Below are positions 34,554-42,818 of a stretch of 64,000 nucleotides of DNA, in pieces. Origin of the DNA: Pseudomonadota bacterium (lineage in GTDB: Bacteria; Cyanobacteriota; Vampirovibrionia; Obscuribacterales; Obscuribacteraceae). The first letter of the stretch is position 1. The number at the start of each line of letters is the position of its first letter. The translations under genes and the position numbers were made by a program. The notes under the pieces are model-generated. The model was not told the origin of the DNA. It searched no databases and saw only the letters and a list, made by a program, of their open reading frames with translations. The stretch is from contig JAJPJO010000247.1 in NCBI GenBank assembly GCA_021324135.1, positions 1 to 64,000 of the forward strand. Reading direction: 5' to 3'.

Positions 34554-34757
34554 TCAGCCGCCCGGGAAGTCGGCTTCAGTCTTCATTAGCTCTTCTTCCT
34601 TTTGCTCTTTAACAAAGATGGGAACAAGCTCATCATGTCGTCTGTTGCCGCATGAGGGGCAGAATAGCGCACCACATTTGTAATTGAACTGCGCATCGCA
34701 GCGCGTGCACTTATACTCACCCGGCTGCGGCGGAGTGCCTTTGATAATGTTGTCCAC
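34554..34757 (-). CDS. small zinc-ribbon protein
   Basis: 67 residues. Two knuckles, CTRCDAQF and CPSCGNRR (13 residues apart), with a further Cys in KCGAL, make a rubredoxin-like or zinc-ribbon fold. The C-terminal tail is acidic (KEQKEEELMKTEADF). It lies 69 nt downstream of the ECF sigma gene on the same strand. Role in redox or as a small zinc protein under sigma control is inferred. Confidence 0.75.
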   Translation of the reverse strand: MDNIIKGTPPQPGEYKCTRCDAQFNYKCGALFCPSCGNRRHDELVPIFVKEQKEEELMKTEADFPGG

Positions 34758-34826
34758 GACTATATCTCCATCATCTGTACTTGAACTCTTAGCACAGGTG
34801 AGAGCATCAGGGGCGAAATCAGGTGC

Positions 34827-35483
34827 TTATGCGCACTCGCCGAGATATGAATTAAGCCGCTTTTGAATTTTGGCTCTGCCGCGCGCAATGCGGGACTTGA
34901 CCGTGCCGAGATCGGAGCGAGTCATTTCGGCAATTTCATCATATGAAAGTCCGTTCAGATCCCTGAGCACCACGACAGTGCGAAACTGTTGCGGTATGCT
35001 CGAGAGCGCGTCGGATATCAGCTCCCATAATTCTTTATTCAACGCCATCTCTTCCGGCTTGCGCGTATCATCGACAATTTCGCGCGTGCTGTGATCGTTG
35101 TTATCATGCACCACAGGCTCGTCTATCGAGACAAGCTGAATATTGCGCGGCCGTTTTCGCAACTCATCATAAAACAGATTAGTGACGATGCGGTTCAACC
35201 AGGTTTTGAATGAGTACGGATTCTTCAAATGGGGAATGCCGGCCCAGATTCTGATTAGTGTTTCTTGCACTATATCGGATGAGTCTTTAAAATCGGGCGC
35301 CATTCTATAGATCATATTGGCGACAGTTCGTTCATGTCTTTTGAGCAACCTTTTCATCGCGAGCTCGTCGCCGCGCTGGGCAGCGATCACCAGATCGGCA
35401 TCCGAGACATCACCTTCTTGAGCATCAGCTGTAATGTTCAGACAGTCGCGATCCTTCCGTCGTGGGAATTCCGAAGCAAACAT
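34827..35483 (-). CDS. ECF-type RNA polymerase sigma factor
   Basis: 218 residues, strong ribosome site (GGAGAGGTAGCT). Region 2 (about 30-100) has LLKRHERTVANMIYRM, DIVQETLIRIWAG and FKTWLNRIVTNLFYDELRKR. Region 4 (about 155-205) has IPQQFRTVVVLRDLNGLSY, DEIAEMTRSDLGTVKSRIARG. The linker of ~40 residues is acidic. This is the RpoE/SigW-like ECF group. No membrane anti-sigma is next door; the two small Cys-containing proteins downstream are candidates for regulation. A TGTGAAACTTGG string and a 16-bp repeat lie upstream on its strand, suggesting autoregulation. It may direct the surrounding stress genes. Confidence 0.95.
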   Translation of the reverse strand: MFASEFPRRKDRDCLNITADAQEGDVSDADLVIAAQRGDELAMKRLLKRHERTVANMIYRMAPDFKDSSDIVQETLIRIWAGIPHLKNPYSFKTWLNRIVTNLFYDELRKRPRNIQLVSIDEPVVHDNNDHSTREIVDDTRKPEEMALNKELWELISDALSSIPQQFRTVVVLRDLNGLSYDEIAEMTRSDLGTVKSRIARGRAKIQKRLNSYLGECA

Positions 35484-35538
35484 AGCTACCTCTCCAAGTC
35501 GGCGCAGTCAGAACCAGCACTGGTCACTGCCTGCGCAT

Positions 35539-35554
35539 AACAAAGCGTTCTGAA
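35539..35554 (-). repeat. 16-bp repeat AACAAAGCGTTCTGAA, copy 2
   Basis: Identical to 33639-33654. On the minus strand it lies 56 nt upstream of the ECF sigma start and 11 nt downstream of GGTCC. Confidence 0.6.
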
Positions 35555-35652
35555 AATTTATTTTTGGACCAAGTTTCACATAGCACAAAGCATCTTAGCC
35601 ATGGCCGCAGGCACAAGAATGGCTGGAGGACACTATTAATCCTGCTGGCAAC

Positions 35653-36210
35653 TCATGAAGAAAGCGAGCGCCGATCTTCGCTGCCGGCTCGTAGAAGCAA
35701 GACTTCTTGAGGATCCCATTTGAAGATAACTTTCATGACGGGCAAGAGCCAGTGCCTTTCGATCACTTTGCTGAAGAAGTATTCATGCTCCTCTTCGGTT
35801 TTAGTCATTTCGTGCAGCTCAGGCATGAACTCCGTCAGGCCAAGCTGCTCGGCATGGAATGCGGCGCCGTCATATTCTTTCACATTGGCATGCTCCAACT
35901 TTCCGGCAAAATACATAGGCAGGAACCAACCGATCAGAAAACAGCCGATTGAAACACTGCGCCCAATAAACGACATCATCAGCTCACGCCAGATGTTCGG
36001 CTTCTCGTTCAAAACATCCAGCATGCGCTTAACTGTGGCTCGGTGCTGCCATTCTTCCTGCTCGATTCTTTGGATTGTGGCACGCTCGTCTGCGTTTTTA
36101 ACCGAGCGCCAATGCCCCGCATAAGCGTATGCAGCAGCCTTCTCGCCCGAGTAAGCGAGTCTCAGCAGTCTGACAAGGGCGCGGCGATGGTCCTTCGTTT
36201 CATTTGACAT
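35653..36210 (-). CDS. ferritin-like diiron protein, COQ7-like
   Basis: 185 residues from the ATG at 36210; a longer frame from 36294 overlaps the upstream gene and adds an unlikely tail. Ferritin-like motifs occur in order: AYSGEKAAAYAYAGHW, IEQEEWQHRATVKRML (E-x-x-H), FAGKLEHANV/AAFHAEQL, and TKTEEEHEYFFSKVIERH. A hydrophobic central stretch (IGRSVSIGCFLIGWFLPMYF) suggests monotopic membrane contact. This is the layout of demethoxyubiquinone hydroxylase-type proteins, but quinone hydroxylation is not proven and no quinone genes adjoin it. The UbiB-like protein nearby makes a quinone or redox link attractive. Confidence 0.8.
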   Translation of the reverse strand: MSNETKDHRRALVRLLRLAYSGEKAAAYAYAGHWRSVKNADERATIQRIEQEEWQHRATVKRMLDVLNEKPNIWRELMMSFIGRSVSIGCFLIGWFLPMYFAGKLEHANVKEYDGAAFHAEQLGLTEFMPELHEMTKTEEEHEYFFSKVIERHWLLPVMKVIFKWDPQEVLLLRAGSEDRRSLSS

Positions 36211-36259
36211 GATCTGGTCCCGGCTTGGCGGTCGAATCGACTTAGCTGGCAATTGTACG

Positions 36260-36673
36260 CTATCGCGTCCGCCAGTGAGCAGGACGTAAAACATGCTTCT
36301 GGCATCTTATGCAAAACCAGCCCAGATGCGATTTCTCCTGCCTGATTCTATCGAGGGTGCCGGCGCTCATGATTGCAGGCTCCAGGCCGCCTATGTCCGG
36401 ATTGTAGTGATCGCAGAAAACAACTGGTCCCAGTTGGTGAAACTCATGCCTGGCGACTTCCGACTTATGAAAGGATTTCCAGGTGAGGAGCACAGGAGCA
36501 GTGGAGTGGCAGACCGGGCAGGCCGGCTGATTTTGATAAACATAGTTCCAGAGCAAAAAACAAGTGAACAGGAGCACAAATGAAAGTGCTGCGACGATTT
36601 TCTGCCTGGTCGAAAATTGCAACTTCATACAGCTTTCTGCCCCGTCTCCGAGCCTGTAAACCGCACCGCTCAT
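36260..36673 (-). CDS. membrane-anchored cysteine-rich protein
   Basis: 137 residues from 36673, or 122 from the ATG at 36628 (MKLQFSTRQK); no ribosome site decides. One membrane helix (IVAALSFVLLFTCFLLWNYV), then CPVC soon after it, further FCDHYNPD, and CIRCQKHV near the end. The paired CxxC motifs suggest a metal-binding or redox domain outside the membrane. No family recognised. It lies just upstream of the COQ7-like gene (49 nt) on the same strand, so joint function is possible. Confidence 0.68.
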   Translation of the reverse strand: MSGAVYRLGDGAESCMKLQFSTRQKIVAALSFVLLFTCFLLWNYVYQNQPACPVCHSTAPVLLTWKSFHKSEVARHEFHQLGPVVFCDHYNPDIGGLEPAIMSAGTLDRIRQEKSHLGWFCIRCQKHVLRPAHWRTR

Positions 36674-36802
36674 GGTGTCTTTTGGCGCACTCGAGACTTT
36701 GTATATTGAACAACAATGCCTTTACCTGGGGCAAATCGATTGTTTAGTGCGGCAATTGCGCCGATGATCTAGAATGCTAGTCGGGGTGGAAAGGAAGGAA
36801 AC

Positions 36803-38332
36803 ATGAGCGCGTTTAAACCGCCCGGAATATCTTGTTACTCTCAAAAGGTCGCCCGTCTGGCACTGCTGTCGTCAATGGCGGCGGTGCTCGTGTTAAACCT
36901 GGCGCCGTTGCCTTCTTGTGCTGAGAGCGCAGCCGACATGGCAAAGCGCATATATAACAGCTACGATGTGGACGAGGTTATGTTTCCGCTTCGCCAGGCG
37001 CTCAAGGAAAATCCCAATGATCCGGAGCTTCATTACCTGATGGGCTTCATGTATATGAGAACAGGCGTCAAACTGCGGGGGCAGAAAGAGCTGGAGCTGT
37101 CCTTGAAACTTGCTCCTGATCATGGCGATGCCGCCTCCGCCCGTCAGTTGCTCGACAGTTGGGCAAAAGAGCAGCTGGAAAAAGGGCAGAAGTACTCATG
37201 GTCGAACCGCGATTACTGGTTCGATCAATATTATCGCAATCATGAGTACCACTCGACTGATGAGGATGCGGCGCCCGAATGGACGAAGAAACATGATGCC
37301 GATCGCGAGTGGAAAGTCGATGTTCACTTCATCGGTGGTAATTACAAAGTGCCCGGCGGTGGCACAGCCGCGCATTATGCCGATCCATGGGTGCACGGCT
37401 TTATGCGCACCTTTCACGATGCCTGGGAGAACAAGGCGAAGTCGGCGCAAGTCATAGGTTCTGCCGATCTCTACTGCAGCATAGATCACGACGGCATCAT
37501 GCATGCAGTGATCGCTCGCCTGGATGGCGGTGAGCCTTTCAAACGATGTTTATTGGAAACCATTGCCGGTCTAAACAGTTCGCAACCGCTTTTGCAAGCC
37601 GGGGCCAGCAAGCCTTGCTTCAAAGCCCGGATCGCCTCGCGCCATGCTCTCTGGAACAGCGGCACATGGTACGCTTTCGGCACAGCCGGCACGAAGCGCG
37701 TGCCCGTGCGCGTATCTCTGGTCGGGACCTTTGAGCCCAAATCAAGCACCAATGTTAGTGGCATAATGCTGATGAAGAGCCCCGCTCAACCCACCCCGGC
37801 GGACCCGCCTCAGGCTCTATCGCTGAGAGCGAAAGTCGAGCCGAAGCATGACAGTGTTTTGCAACAGGCGCGATCGGCATTCGATCGTGGTGAGTTCAAT
37901 CATGTCTACGATCTTCTCTGGCCGCTTGTCGAATCGAATGATGCCGATGCTTGTCTATTGATGGGGCGCGCGCTTTCCTCTGCCGACAACCAACATCCTC
38001 AACCACGCATTGCAGAGCTCTTTTACGAAAAGGCCGTGCGTCTTGGCAATAAAGATGCCATTGCCGTGCTTGCCGATGGCGCTGAATTCGGCAACGCCCG
38101 CATCGATATGGACGAGGCCGTCACCATGTTGAAAGAAGCCGCTGATGCAGGCTCGAGCATATGCCAGTTCAACCTGGGTCGCTTGTACGAGTTCGGCGAC
38201 TCAGTCGAGCAGAGCAATAAAAACGCTGTACACTATTACACGCTGGCGGCCAGAGCTGGAAACAGCGATGCTATAGAAGGTCTCAAGAGGCTTAAAGGCG
38301 AACCGGCAGCGAAAGGGACGAACCCCAGATGA
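36803..38332 (+). CDS. exported TPR/Sel1-repeat protein
   Basis: 509 residues. Signal peptide to about residue 40 (LALLSSMAAVLVLNLAPLPSCA). One TPR pair follows (ELHYLMGFMYMRTGVKLRGQ). Residues about 170-320 are a TonB-C-like or unassigned beta domain with AQVIGSADLYCSIDHDG and LNSSQPLLQAG. The C-terminal ~130 residues carry Sel1-like repeats (AELFYEKAVRLGNKDAIAVL, CQFNLGRLYEFGDS, HYYTLAARAGNSDAIEGL). Periplasmic scaffold role likely. Its stop overlaps the ATG of the Nudix gene (ATGA), so the two are translationally coupled. Confidence 0.82.
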   Translation: MSAFKPPGISCYSQKVARLALLSSMAAVLVLNLAPLPSCAESAADMAKRIYNSYDVDEVMFPLRQALKENPNDPELHYLMGFMYMRTGVKLRGQKELELSLKLAPDHGDAASARQLLDSWAKEQLEKGQKYSWSNRDYWFDQYYRNHEYHSTDEDAAPEWTKKHDADREWKVDVHFIGGNYKVPGGGTAAHYADPWVHGFMRTFHDAWENKAKSAQVIGSADLYCSIDHDGIMHAVIARLDGGEPFKRCLLETIAGLNSSQPLLQAGASKPCFKARIASRHALWNSGTWYAFGTAGTKRVPVRVSLVGTFEPKSSTNVSGIMLMKSPAQPTPADPPQALSLRAKVEPKHDSVLQQARSAFDRGEFNHVYDLLWPLVESNDADACLLMGRALSSADNQHPQPRIAELFYEKAVRLGNKDAIAVLADGAEFGNARIDMDEAVTMLKEAADAGSSICQFNLGRLYEFGDSVEQSNKNAVHYYTLAARAGNSDAIEGLKRLKGEPAAKGTNPR

Positions 38333-38733
38333 AACAAACAGCCGGCACGTTGCTATATCGCCGGAATGAAAAAGCGCTCGAGGTTCTCTTAGTGCACCCA
38401 TCGGGCAATTACAATCGCAAAGCACCATGGAGCATCCCCAAGGGTTTGCCCGACGAAGGCGAAGCACTCGAGGATGCCGCTCGACGTGAGACGTTGGAAG
38501 AGACTGGTATTACAGCCGGTGCGCTGGCATCGTTGGGATTCATCGATTACACCAAGAGCCGCAAGCGCGTCCATTGCTTTGCCGGTCCGGCTCCCGCCCA
38601 GGCACAACCGAAGCCGACCTCCTGGGAGGTGGACAGAGCGGAATTCCTCAGCTTGCCGGAGGCAAAGGCATTGATTCATCCGGATCAAAAGGTTTTCATC
38701 GATAAGCTGGAAGGCCTGCTGGCTTTGCAGTAA
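38329..38733 (+). CDS. Nudix hydrolase
   Basis: 134 residues. A complete Nudix box runs from GLPDEGE to RRETLEETGI (about residues 38-60), matching Gx5Ex7REUxEExGU. The fold opens with AGTLLYRR and LLVHPSG, as in diadenosine-polyphosphate or nucleotide-sugar hydrolases of the bacterial AP4A type. It cleaves a nucleoside diphosphate linked to another group; the substrate is not readable. Coupled by ATGA to the exported TPR/Sel1 gene, an odd pairing of cytoplasmic and exported products. Confidence 0.93.
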   Translation: MKQTAGTLLYRRNEKALEVLLVHPSGNYNRKAPWSIPKGLPDEGEALEDAARRETLEETGITAGALASLGFIDYTKSRKRVHCFAGPAPAQAQPKPTSWEVDRAEFLSLPEAKALIHPDQKVFIDKLEGLLALQ

Positions 38734-38734
38734 A

Positions 38735-38754
38735 TTGTCCATATTCAGTCACAT
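38735..38754 (+). promoter_or_regulatory. conserved 20-bp element, copy 1
   Basis: TTGTCCATATTCAGTCACAT, immediately after the Nudix stop and 56 nt before the GYF_2 gene start. It aligns with 39500-39519 and 41095-41114 (consensus TGTCCGTnTTTCGTCACA). Confidence 0.45.
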
Positions 38755-38810
38755 TTCAGGCCTAGCATGGGTGCAGATAGTTTCCGGCCGCACGCCGCCT
38801 GGAGATGGTT

Positions 38811-39473
38811 ATGACTGAAGCACTCTGGTTTTACTCAGACGGCACCGATCGGGATGGTCCGATTCCCGAAAGCGTCATGCATCAGCTCCTGCGCTTCGGC
38901 ACATTGGAAGCGGACACGCTTGTTTGGACGGCGGGCATGAGCATGTGGCAGCCCGCCTCGGAAGTTTATCCGATTCTGCCGAGCACGCTCATTGTCTTGT
39001 TGGACTCAGTATTTTCAGTGGATCATCCGCCTGAGCAAAGCAAAAAAGCAGTGGTCCATACAATGCTCGAGATATCACATCCGATGAAGGAACTGCCAAC
39101 CGACTTCAAACAGGATTCATTAGAGTTTCAGTCAAGCAAAAATTTGCCTGCAGCAATAACACTGCTGGACATGTCCCCGGGCGACTCGATTACGGCGGTT
39201 CAAACCTGGCGGGCAGCGAGGGTGGTAAGTCCAACCATTCCGGAGCACATTCAGCCATGGCCCGCAGCCGCGTCCACAAAAGCGGCACAGCCGGCACAAA
39301 CAGAAGGCCAAACAACCGCAGAGCGCAGGCAGATCAGTCAAAGACGCAGCGGTTCGCGCCGCGATTCTCGGCAGTGGAAGCAAGCAGAGCAGCCAATAGA
39401 TAAGAAAAAAGGCAGCGGCTTTTGCGCACTGCTCAGATCGTTTACACAACTATTCATTACAGCGGGGAACTAG
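38811..39473 (+). CDS. GYF_2-domain protein
   Basis: 220 residues from the ATG at 38811, 6 nt after GGAG; the ATG at 38805 touches that site. Residues about 3-55 are a GYF_2 (DUF4339) domain: LWFYSDGTDRDGPIPESVMH, LEADTLVWTAGMSMWQPASE. The domain recruits proline-rich partners or membrane components. The remaining part is low in complexity with a K/R-rich stretch (AERRQISQRRSGSRRDSRQW) and a short hydrophobic end. Preceded by the shared 20-bp element. Confidence 0.83.
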   Translation: MTEALWFYSDGTDRDGPIPESVMHQLLRFGTLEADTLVWTAGMSMWQPASEVYPILPSTLIVLLDSVFSVDHPPEQSKKAVVHTMLEISHPMKELPTDFKQDSLEFQSSKNLPAAITLLDMSPGDSITAVQTWRAARVVSPTIPEHIQPWPAAASTKAAQPAQTEGQTTAERRQISQRRSGSRRDSRQWKQAEQPIDKKKGSGFCALLRSFTQLFITAGN

Positions 39474-39499
39474 CGAGCCGGCATAGATTGCCATCGTTG

Positions 39500-39519
39500 T
39501 TGTCCGTTTTTCGTCACAA
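39500..39519 (+). promoter_or_regulatory. conserved 20-bp element, copy 2
   Basis: TTGTCCGTTTTTCGTCACAA, 97 nt before the beta-helix-like exported gene. 15 of 20 positions match copy 1 and 17 match copy 3. Confidence 0.5.
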
Positions 39520-39616
39520 AGCAAAATTACGATGTCTGCATACCGATTGAATCTGGTCGCCGGAGAGGAGCTCCAGCGGCTGGATCAAGCCAGGCTCGAC
39601 GATGAGGAGAACTACA

Positions 39617-40987
39617 ATGTCTATAATCGAGATGAAACAATACGCGAGGAAGCCTGACGTCGAAACAGGCTCCGCCGGCGAGATCAAACAGCCAGGGCGC
39701 TGGTACAAATCCTTAAAATTCCGGTCGCTGGCGACCCTGTTCGCCACCGTAGCAAGTTTCTTTGCCCTGCAAGATGCGGCTCATGCAAGCTCGTGGTACG
39801 TATCGAATCTGAGCAATGCCACCACCACCGATGGCACGTCGTGGGCGACTGCCTGGCCGGATTTCAGCAGCATAAACTGGTCGCAAGTACAACCCGGGGA
39901 TAACATTCAAATAGATGCCGGCAGCTCTCCGTATGCCACGGTCACTTACTCCACACCACTGGTGGTGCAAAAGAGCAATATCCTGATCTCAGTGCCGAGC
40001 AGTCCGCTTCACGGTCAAGGTCTTGTTCAACTTCAGCCGAGCGCCGGATCGACGGCGATCGACCTGCAAAGCTACCCGGTGCAGAACGTGACCATTCAGG
40101 GTTCGCAATGGATGTATGGCACGGCTTTTTATATTCCCGGAGACAATTCATGGCAATCAATGAAGTACAGCCCCAACTTCAGAGTCTCGACAAACTACCG
40201 AGGCACAGGTGTGGCAATCGGACCGAATGCGAAGAACATAGTGCTCAGCAATTTGCACTTGCTCAACAACAATACGGGACTGGATCTGACCGGCGGCACC
40301 ACCTATGCCTACTATCTGATGATCAATCAAAACGGCTTTAACGTGCGCTCGCGGCCGACTGCCGGAGCTCAGGGTCAGTACGCTTATCTCTATTACTCCT
40401 GGTTGTTCAATGCGCAAAGCAACTCAATGACCACCAATGTGTATTGCAGCTCTGATCCGGCCAGTCAGTTCGACCTGAAATTCTACTACTCGATTCTTGG
40501 ACCGGGTTTTTACAACGCCCTTTTCACCACCAGTCCGGCCGATAGTGTTTCGGGTACTTACACTCTCTTCTTGAACAATGATATAGATCTGACATGCGCC
40601 AATGCACCGCGCAATGCCAACTTGACCTATGACATTTTGTTCAAAACCCCGCGAAACAACTTTGGCTCAAACTCGAATCTCAGTTTCGCGGAAACTCCAA
40701 ATACAAGCGTCTTCGGATCGATCGTCTATGGCGGCAACGTAGCGGTGCGAGGCAGCAATTTGCTCGGCATGTACAACGAGCAGTTCAACACCACCGGTAA
40801 TACCGTCGTCTTGAGCTCTTCGCAACAGAATCCCAACTTTGCCTCCAACGTCTCGGGACTGGGAAATCAACCTTCCTTCTACACGCTCACGACGCTCGAC
40901 CTGACGCCGGCAAACGGCACCCCAGGTACACCGTACTGCATTCATTCAGTTGATGATTTGTACGCGCGTGTGCCAAAGGCCAAGTGA
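39617..40987 (+). CDS. exported beta-helix-like surface protein
   Basis: 456 residues from the ATG at 39617, 7 nt after AGGAG; the ATG at 39602 overlaps that site. A 60-residue N-terminal region contains a signal helix (LATLFATVASFFALQDAAHA). The mature part is rich in N, S, T, G and Y with beta-helix-like repeats (NVTIQGSQWMYGTAFYIPGD, NIVLSNLHLLNNNTGLDL, SVFGSIVYGGNVAVRGSN), typical of right-handed parallel beta-helix proteins that bind or cleave polysaccharide. No lyase residues can be assigned. The long cytoplasmic-side extension before the signal helix is unusual. Confidence 0.78.
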   Translation: MSIIEMKQYARKPDVETGSAGEIKQPGRWYKSLKFRSLATLFATVASFFALQDAAHASSWYVSNLSNATTTDGTSWATAWPDFSSINWSQVQPGDNIQIDAGSSPYATVTYSTPLVVQKSNILISVPSSPLHGQGLVQLQPSAGSTAIDLQSYPVQNVTIQGSQWMYGTAFYIPGDNSWQSMKYSPNFRVSTNYRGTGVAIGPNAKNIVLSNLHLLNNNTGLDLTGGTTYAYYLMINQNGFNVRSRPTAGAQGQYAYLYYSWLFNAQSNSMTTNVYCSSDPASQFDLKFYYSILGPGFYNALFTTSPADSVSGTYTLFLNNDIDLTCANAPRNANLTYDILFKTPRNNFGSNSNLSFAETPNTSVFGSIVYGGNVAVRGSNLLGMYNEQFNTTGNTVVLSSSQQNPNFASNVSGLGNQPSFYTLTTLDLTPANGTPGTPYCIHSVDDLYARVPKAK

Positions 40988-41019
40988 TAAAACGATAAGT
41001 TCCCACCAGGGCTAGACAT

Positions 41020-41043
41020 GTGCCGGCTCCCGAAAGCCGGCAC
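41020..41043 (+). terminator. strong hairpin terminator
   Basis: GTGCCGGCT, loop CCCGAA, AGCCGGCAC, extended by outer GACA/TGTC pairing. It follows the beta-helix gene by 32 nt; the downstream ATTGTCTTG is only partly T-rich. Confidence 0.7.
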
Positions 41044-41094
41044 ATTGTCTTGCGACAAAAGATCGCCAAAAGAAACTCGATCCTTCTTACCATC

Positions 41095-41114
41095 CTGTCC
41101 GTATTTCGTCACAG
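41095..41114 (+). promoter_or_regulatory. conserved 20-bp element, copy 3
   Basis: CTGTCCGTATTTCGTCACAG, 48 nt before the TadG-like gene and after the hairpin at 41020. See copies at 38735 and 39500. Confidence 0.5.
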
Positions 41115-41162
41115 TCTGTCATTAACCTGAGAGTGATGGCAGTTGACAGAGGAATAACCAAG

Positions 41163-42818
41163 ATGCAAAAGAGTCATCCTTCTGTTTCAAAAACAAGATA
41201 TGCGCGCCGCAGAAGAGGCAATATTCTGATCCTGTGCGCCGGGCTCGTCATGATCTTAATCGTCGCTTCACTGGCCACTACAAATTGGGGATTGCTGATA
41301 GTGAGCAATTACCGCCTGAGAGGCGCTAGCGAAGCGGCCGCTCTTGCTGCCGCCAGAGATCTGCCGCGCATCGTCATTAATGATCCCCACTTCGGCTACA
41401 TCGCTCTGGTGGATTACCCTCCGATTGGAAAAGCGACACTGGCCGGCGATGGTGAGCCGCTGCCGGTAACTGGCATCAACACCATCATCGCCACGGCGCG
41501 GCTCGATTATCTAATCGCTCTTTCCACCGGAAGCGATGATTTTGTCGCCGAAGCCCAGGAAGAGGTTCGCCAGGCACGCCGCGCCCAACGCCTGTTGTCC
41601 CGCGCCCTGAAAGATTCACTCGATCCGAAGTGCAAATCGAGCTATGCCGATTTGAATGGCGAGAAGGTGACTCCGTATAAGGATGCCTTAAGCGTGTTCA
41701 CAGCCAATCTTGCCCGGCAGAGCTATTTGAACAAAGCGCAGATTCGAGACTTCCGCCTGCAATTGGGACAGCTCGACAATGCGCCGCAAACAAATATTGT
41801 CATGCCGGAGCCGCCATTGTCTGGTCGCCGCGATACAAGACACCTATCCGATCAGAAAAGCACCAATCCGCCGAAGCCGCGCTTCTACCCAGCCTTTACA
41901 AACGTTCCAATCGACGATGAAGATTTCTGGCTGGCCGGCTTATCGGAACAATGCACACTGGTCAATGCTGAGCATTTCCTTGAATTTCACGGCGAAGGGG
42001 CACCATCGATAGTGAAGGTGCATGCCGATATCCAATTGGACTTATTTGATACCAGGAACGCAAGACTGTCCAGCTCAGCTTGCGCCATGCCAAACTTCAC
42101 CAAGGACAAGGCTCCCGCTGCTGCCTTCGTGTTTTCATGTCCTGATGGAATTCCAGCCAGATTCAAGACGATGGGGGATGTCTTGAGAGACACTTCCATG
42201 TTGGGAAGCTACGTCGTGCCAATGGTTGCCAGCGCCGGTGATTTTCCGGTCGACAAGGGAACTTCGCTTCAGCAGGATCAACAGCGGACATCGTGCTCCG
42301 TGCGACGAGAATTCAATCGAGGCTTTCTGCATTGGTTGAGAAGCGCCCATAGCAAACCGAGTCTCAGCTCCGTGCAAGCATTTCTTGATGCGCCGCTGCG
42401 GCCGACAGTCAATCCAGCCACCGGCCGCTGCGAGCCTATAGTCGTCTGCATAAAAGATGACGGCAGCGTGGTCTATCAGTCATTTGCCGAGAATCCTTTT
42501 GCGGATCAAACGATCTATGAAAACCAGTCCCGCATCCTTGCTTGCGACTCGGTCATAGGGGACGGCAGATCCTGGACGGTTTCGAGCCGCGATCTGGTCT
42601 CGAATCTCGGCACCATATCTGGTGGCAAACATGCCGGTCAACCCCTGCCTCCCACTCTAAAATGCCTTTTCTCGGATGACTCGTCTCAATCACGAGCGCC
42701 TGTGAATGCCGGGCAAACGACCACCATTTGTCGTTCCAACTACATCCCCGGGCGCCTGGCATTCGAATTTCAGATAGCAGGCCCTCGAGCTCTCGAACAG
42801 AAGGAGAGTATGTTATGA
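41163..42818 (+). CDS. TadG-like pilus-associated protein
   Basis: 551 residues from the ATG at 41163, 8 nt after GAGGAA. After a basic leader (KTRYARRRRGN) comes a hydrophobic helix, ILILCAGLVMILIVASLATTN, and then the YRLRGASEAAALAAARDL segment typical of TadE/TadG N-terminal pilin-like proteins. The long C-terminal part (about 470 residues) is extracytoplasmic, with scattered cysteines and no recognised adhesion or vWA domain. Its stop overlaps the next ATG (ATGA). No other tad genes are in the window. Confidence 0.75.
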   Translation: MQKSHPSVSKTRYARRRRGNILILCAGLVMILIVASLATTNWGLLIVSNYRLRGASEAAALAAARDLPRIVINDPHFGYIALVDYPPIGKATLAGDGEPLPVTGINTIIATARLDYLIALSTGSDDFVAEAQEEVRQARRAQRLLSRALKDSLDPKCKSSYADLNGEKVTPYKDALSVFTANLARQSYLNKAQIRDFRLQLGQLDNAPQTNIVMPEPPLSGRRDTRHLSDQKSTNPPKPRFYPAFTNVPIDDEDFWLAGLSEQCTLVNAEHFLEFHGEGAPSIVKVHADIQLDLFDTRNARLSSSACAMPNFTKDKAPAAAFVFSCPDGIPARFKTMGDVLRDTSMLGSYVVPMVASAGDFPVDKGTSLQQDQQRTSCSVRREFNRGFLHWLRSAHSKPSLSSVQAFLDAPLRPTVNPATGRCEPIVVCIKDDGSVVYQSFAENPFADQTIYENQSRILACDSVIGDGRSWTVSSRDLVSNLGTISGGKHAGQPLPPTLKCLFSDDSSQSRAPVNAGQTTTICRSNYIPGRLAFEFQIAGPRALEQKESML

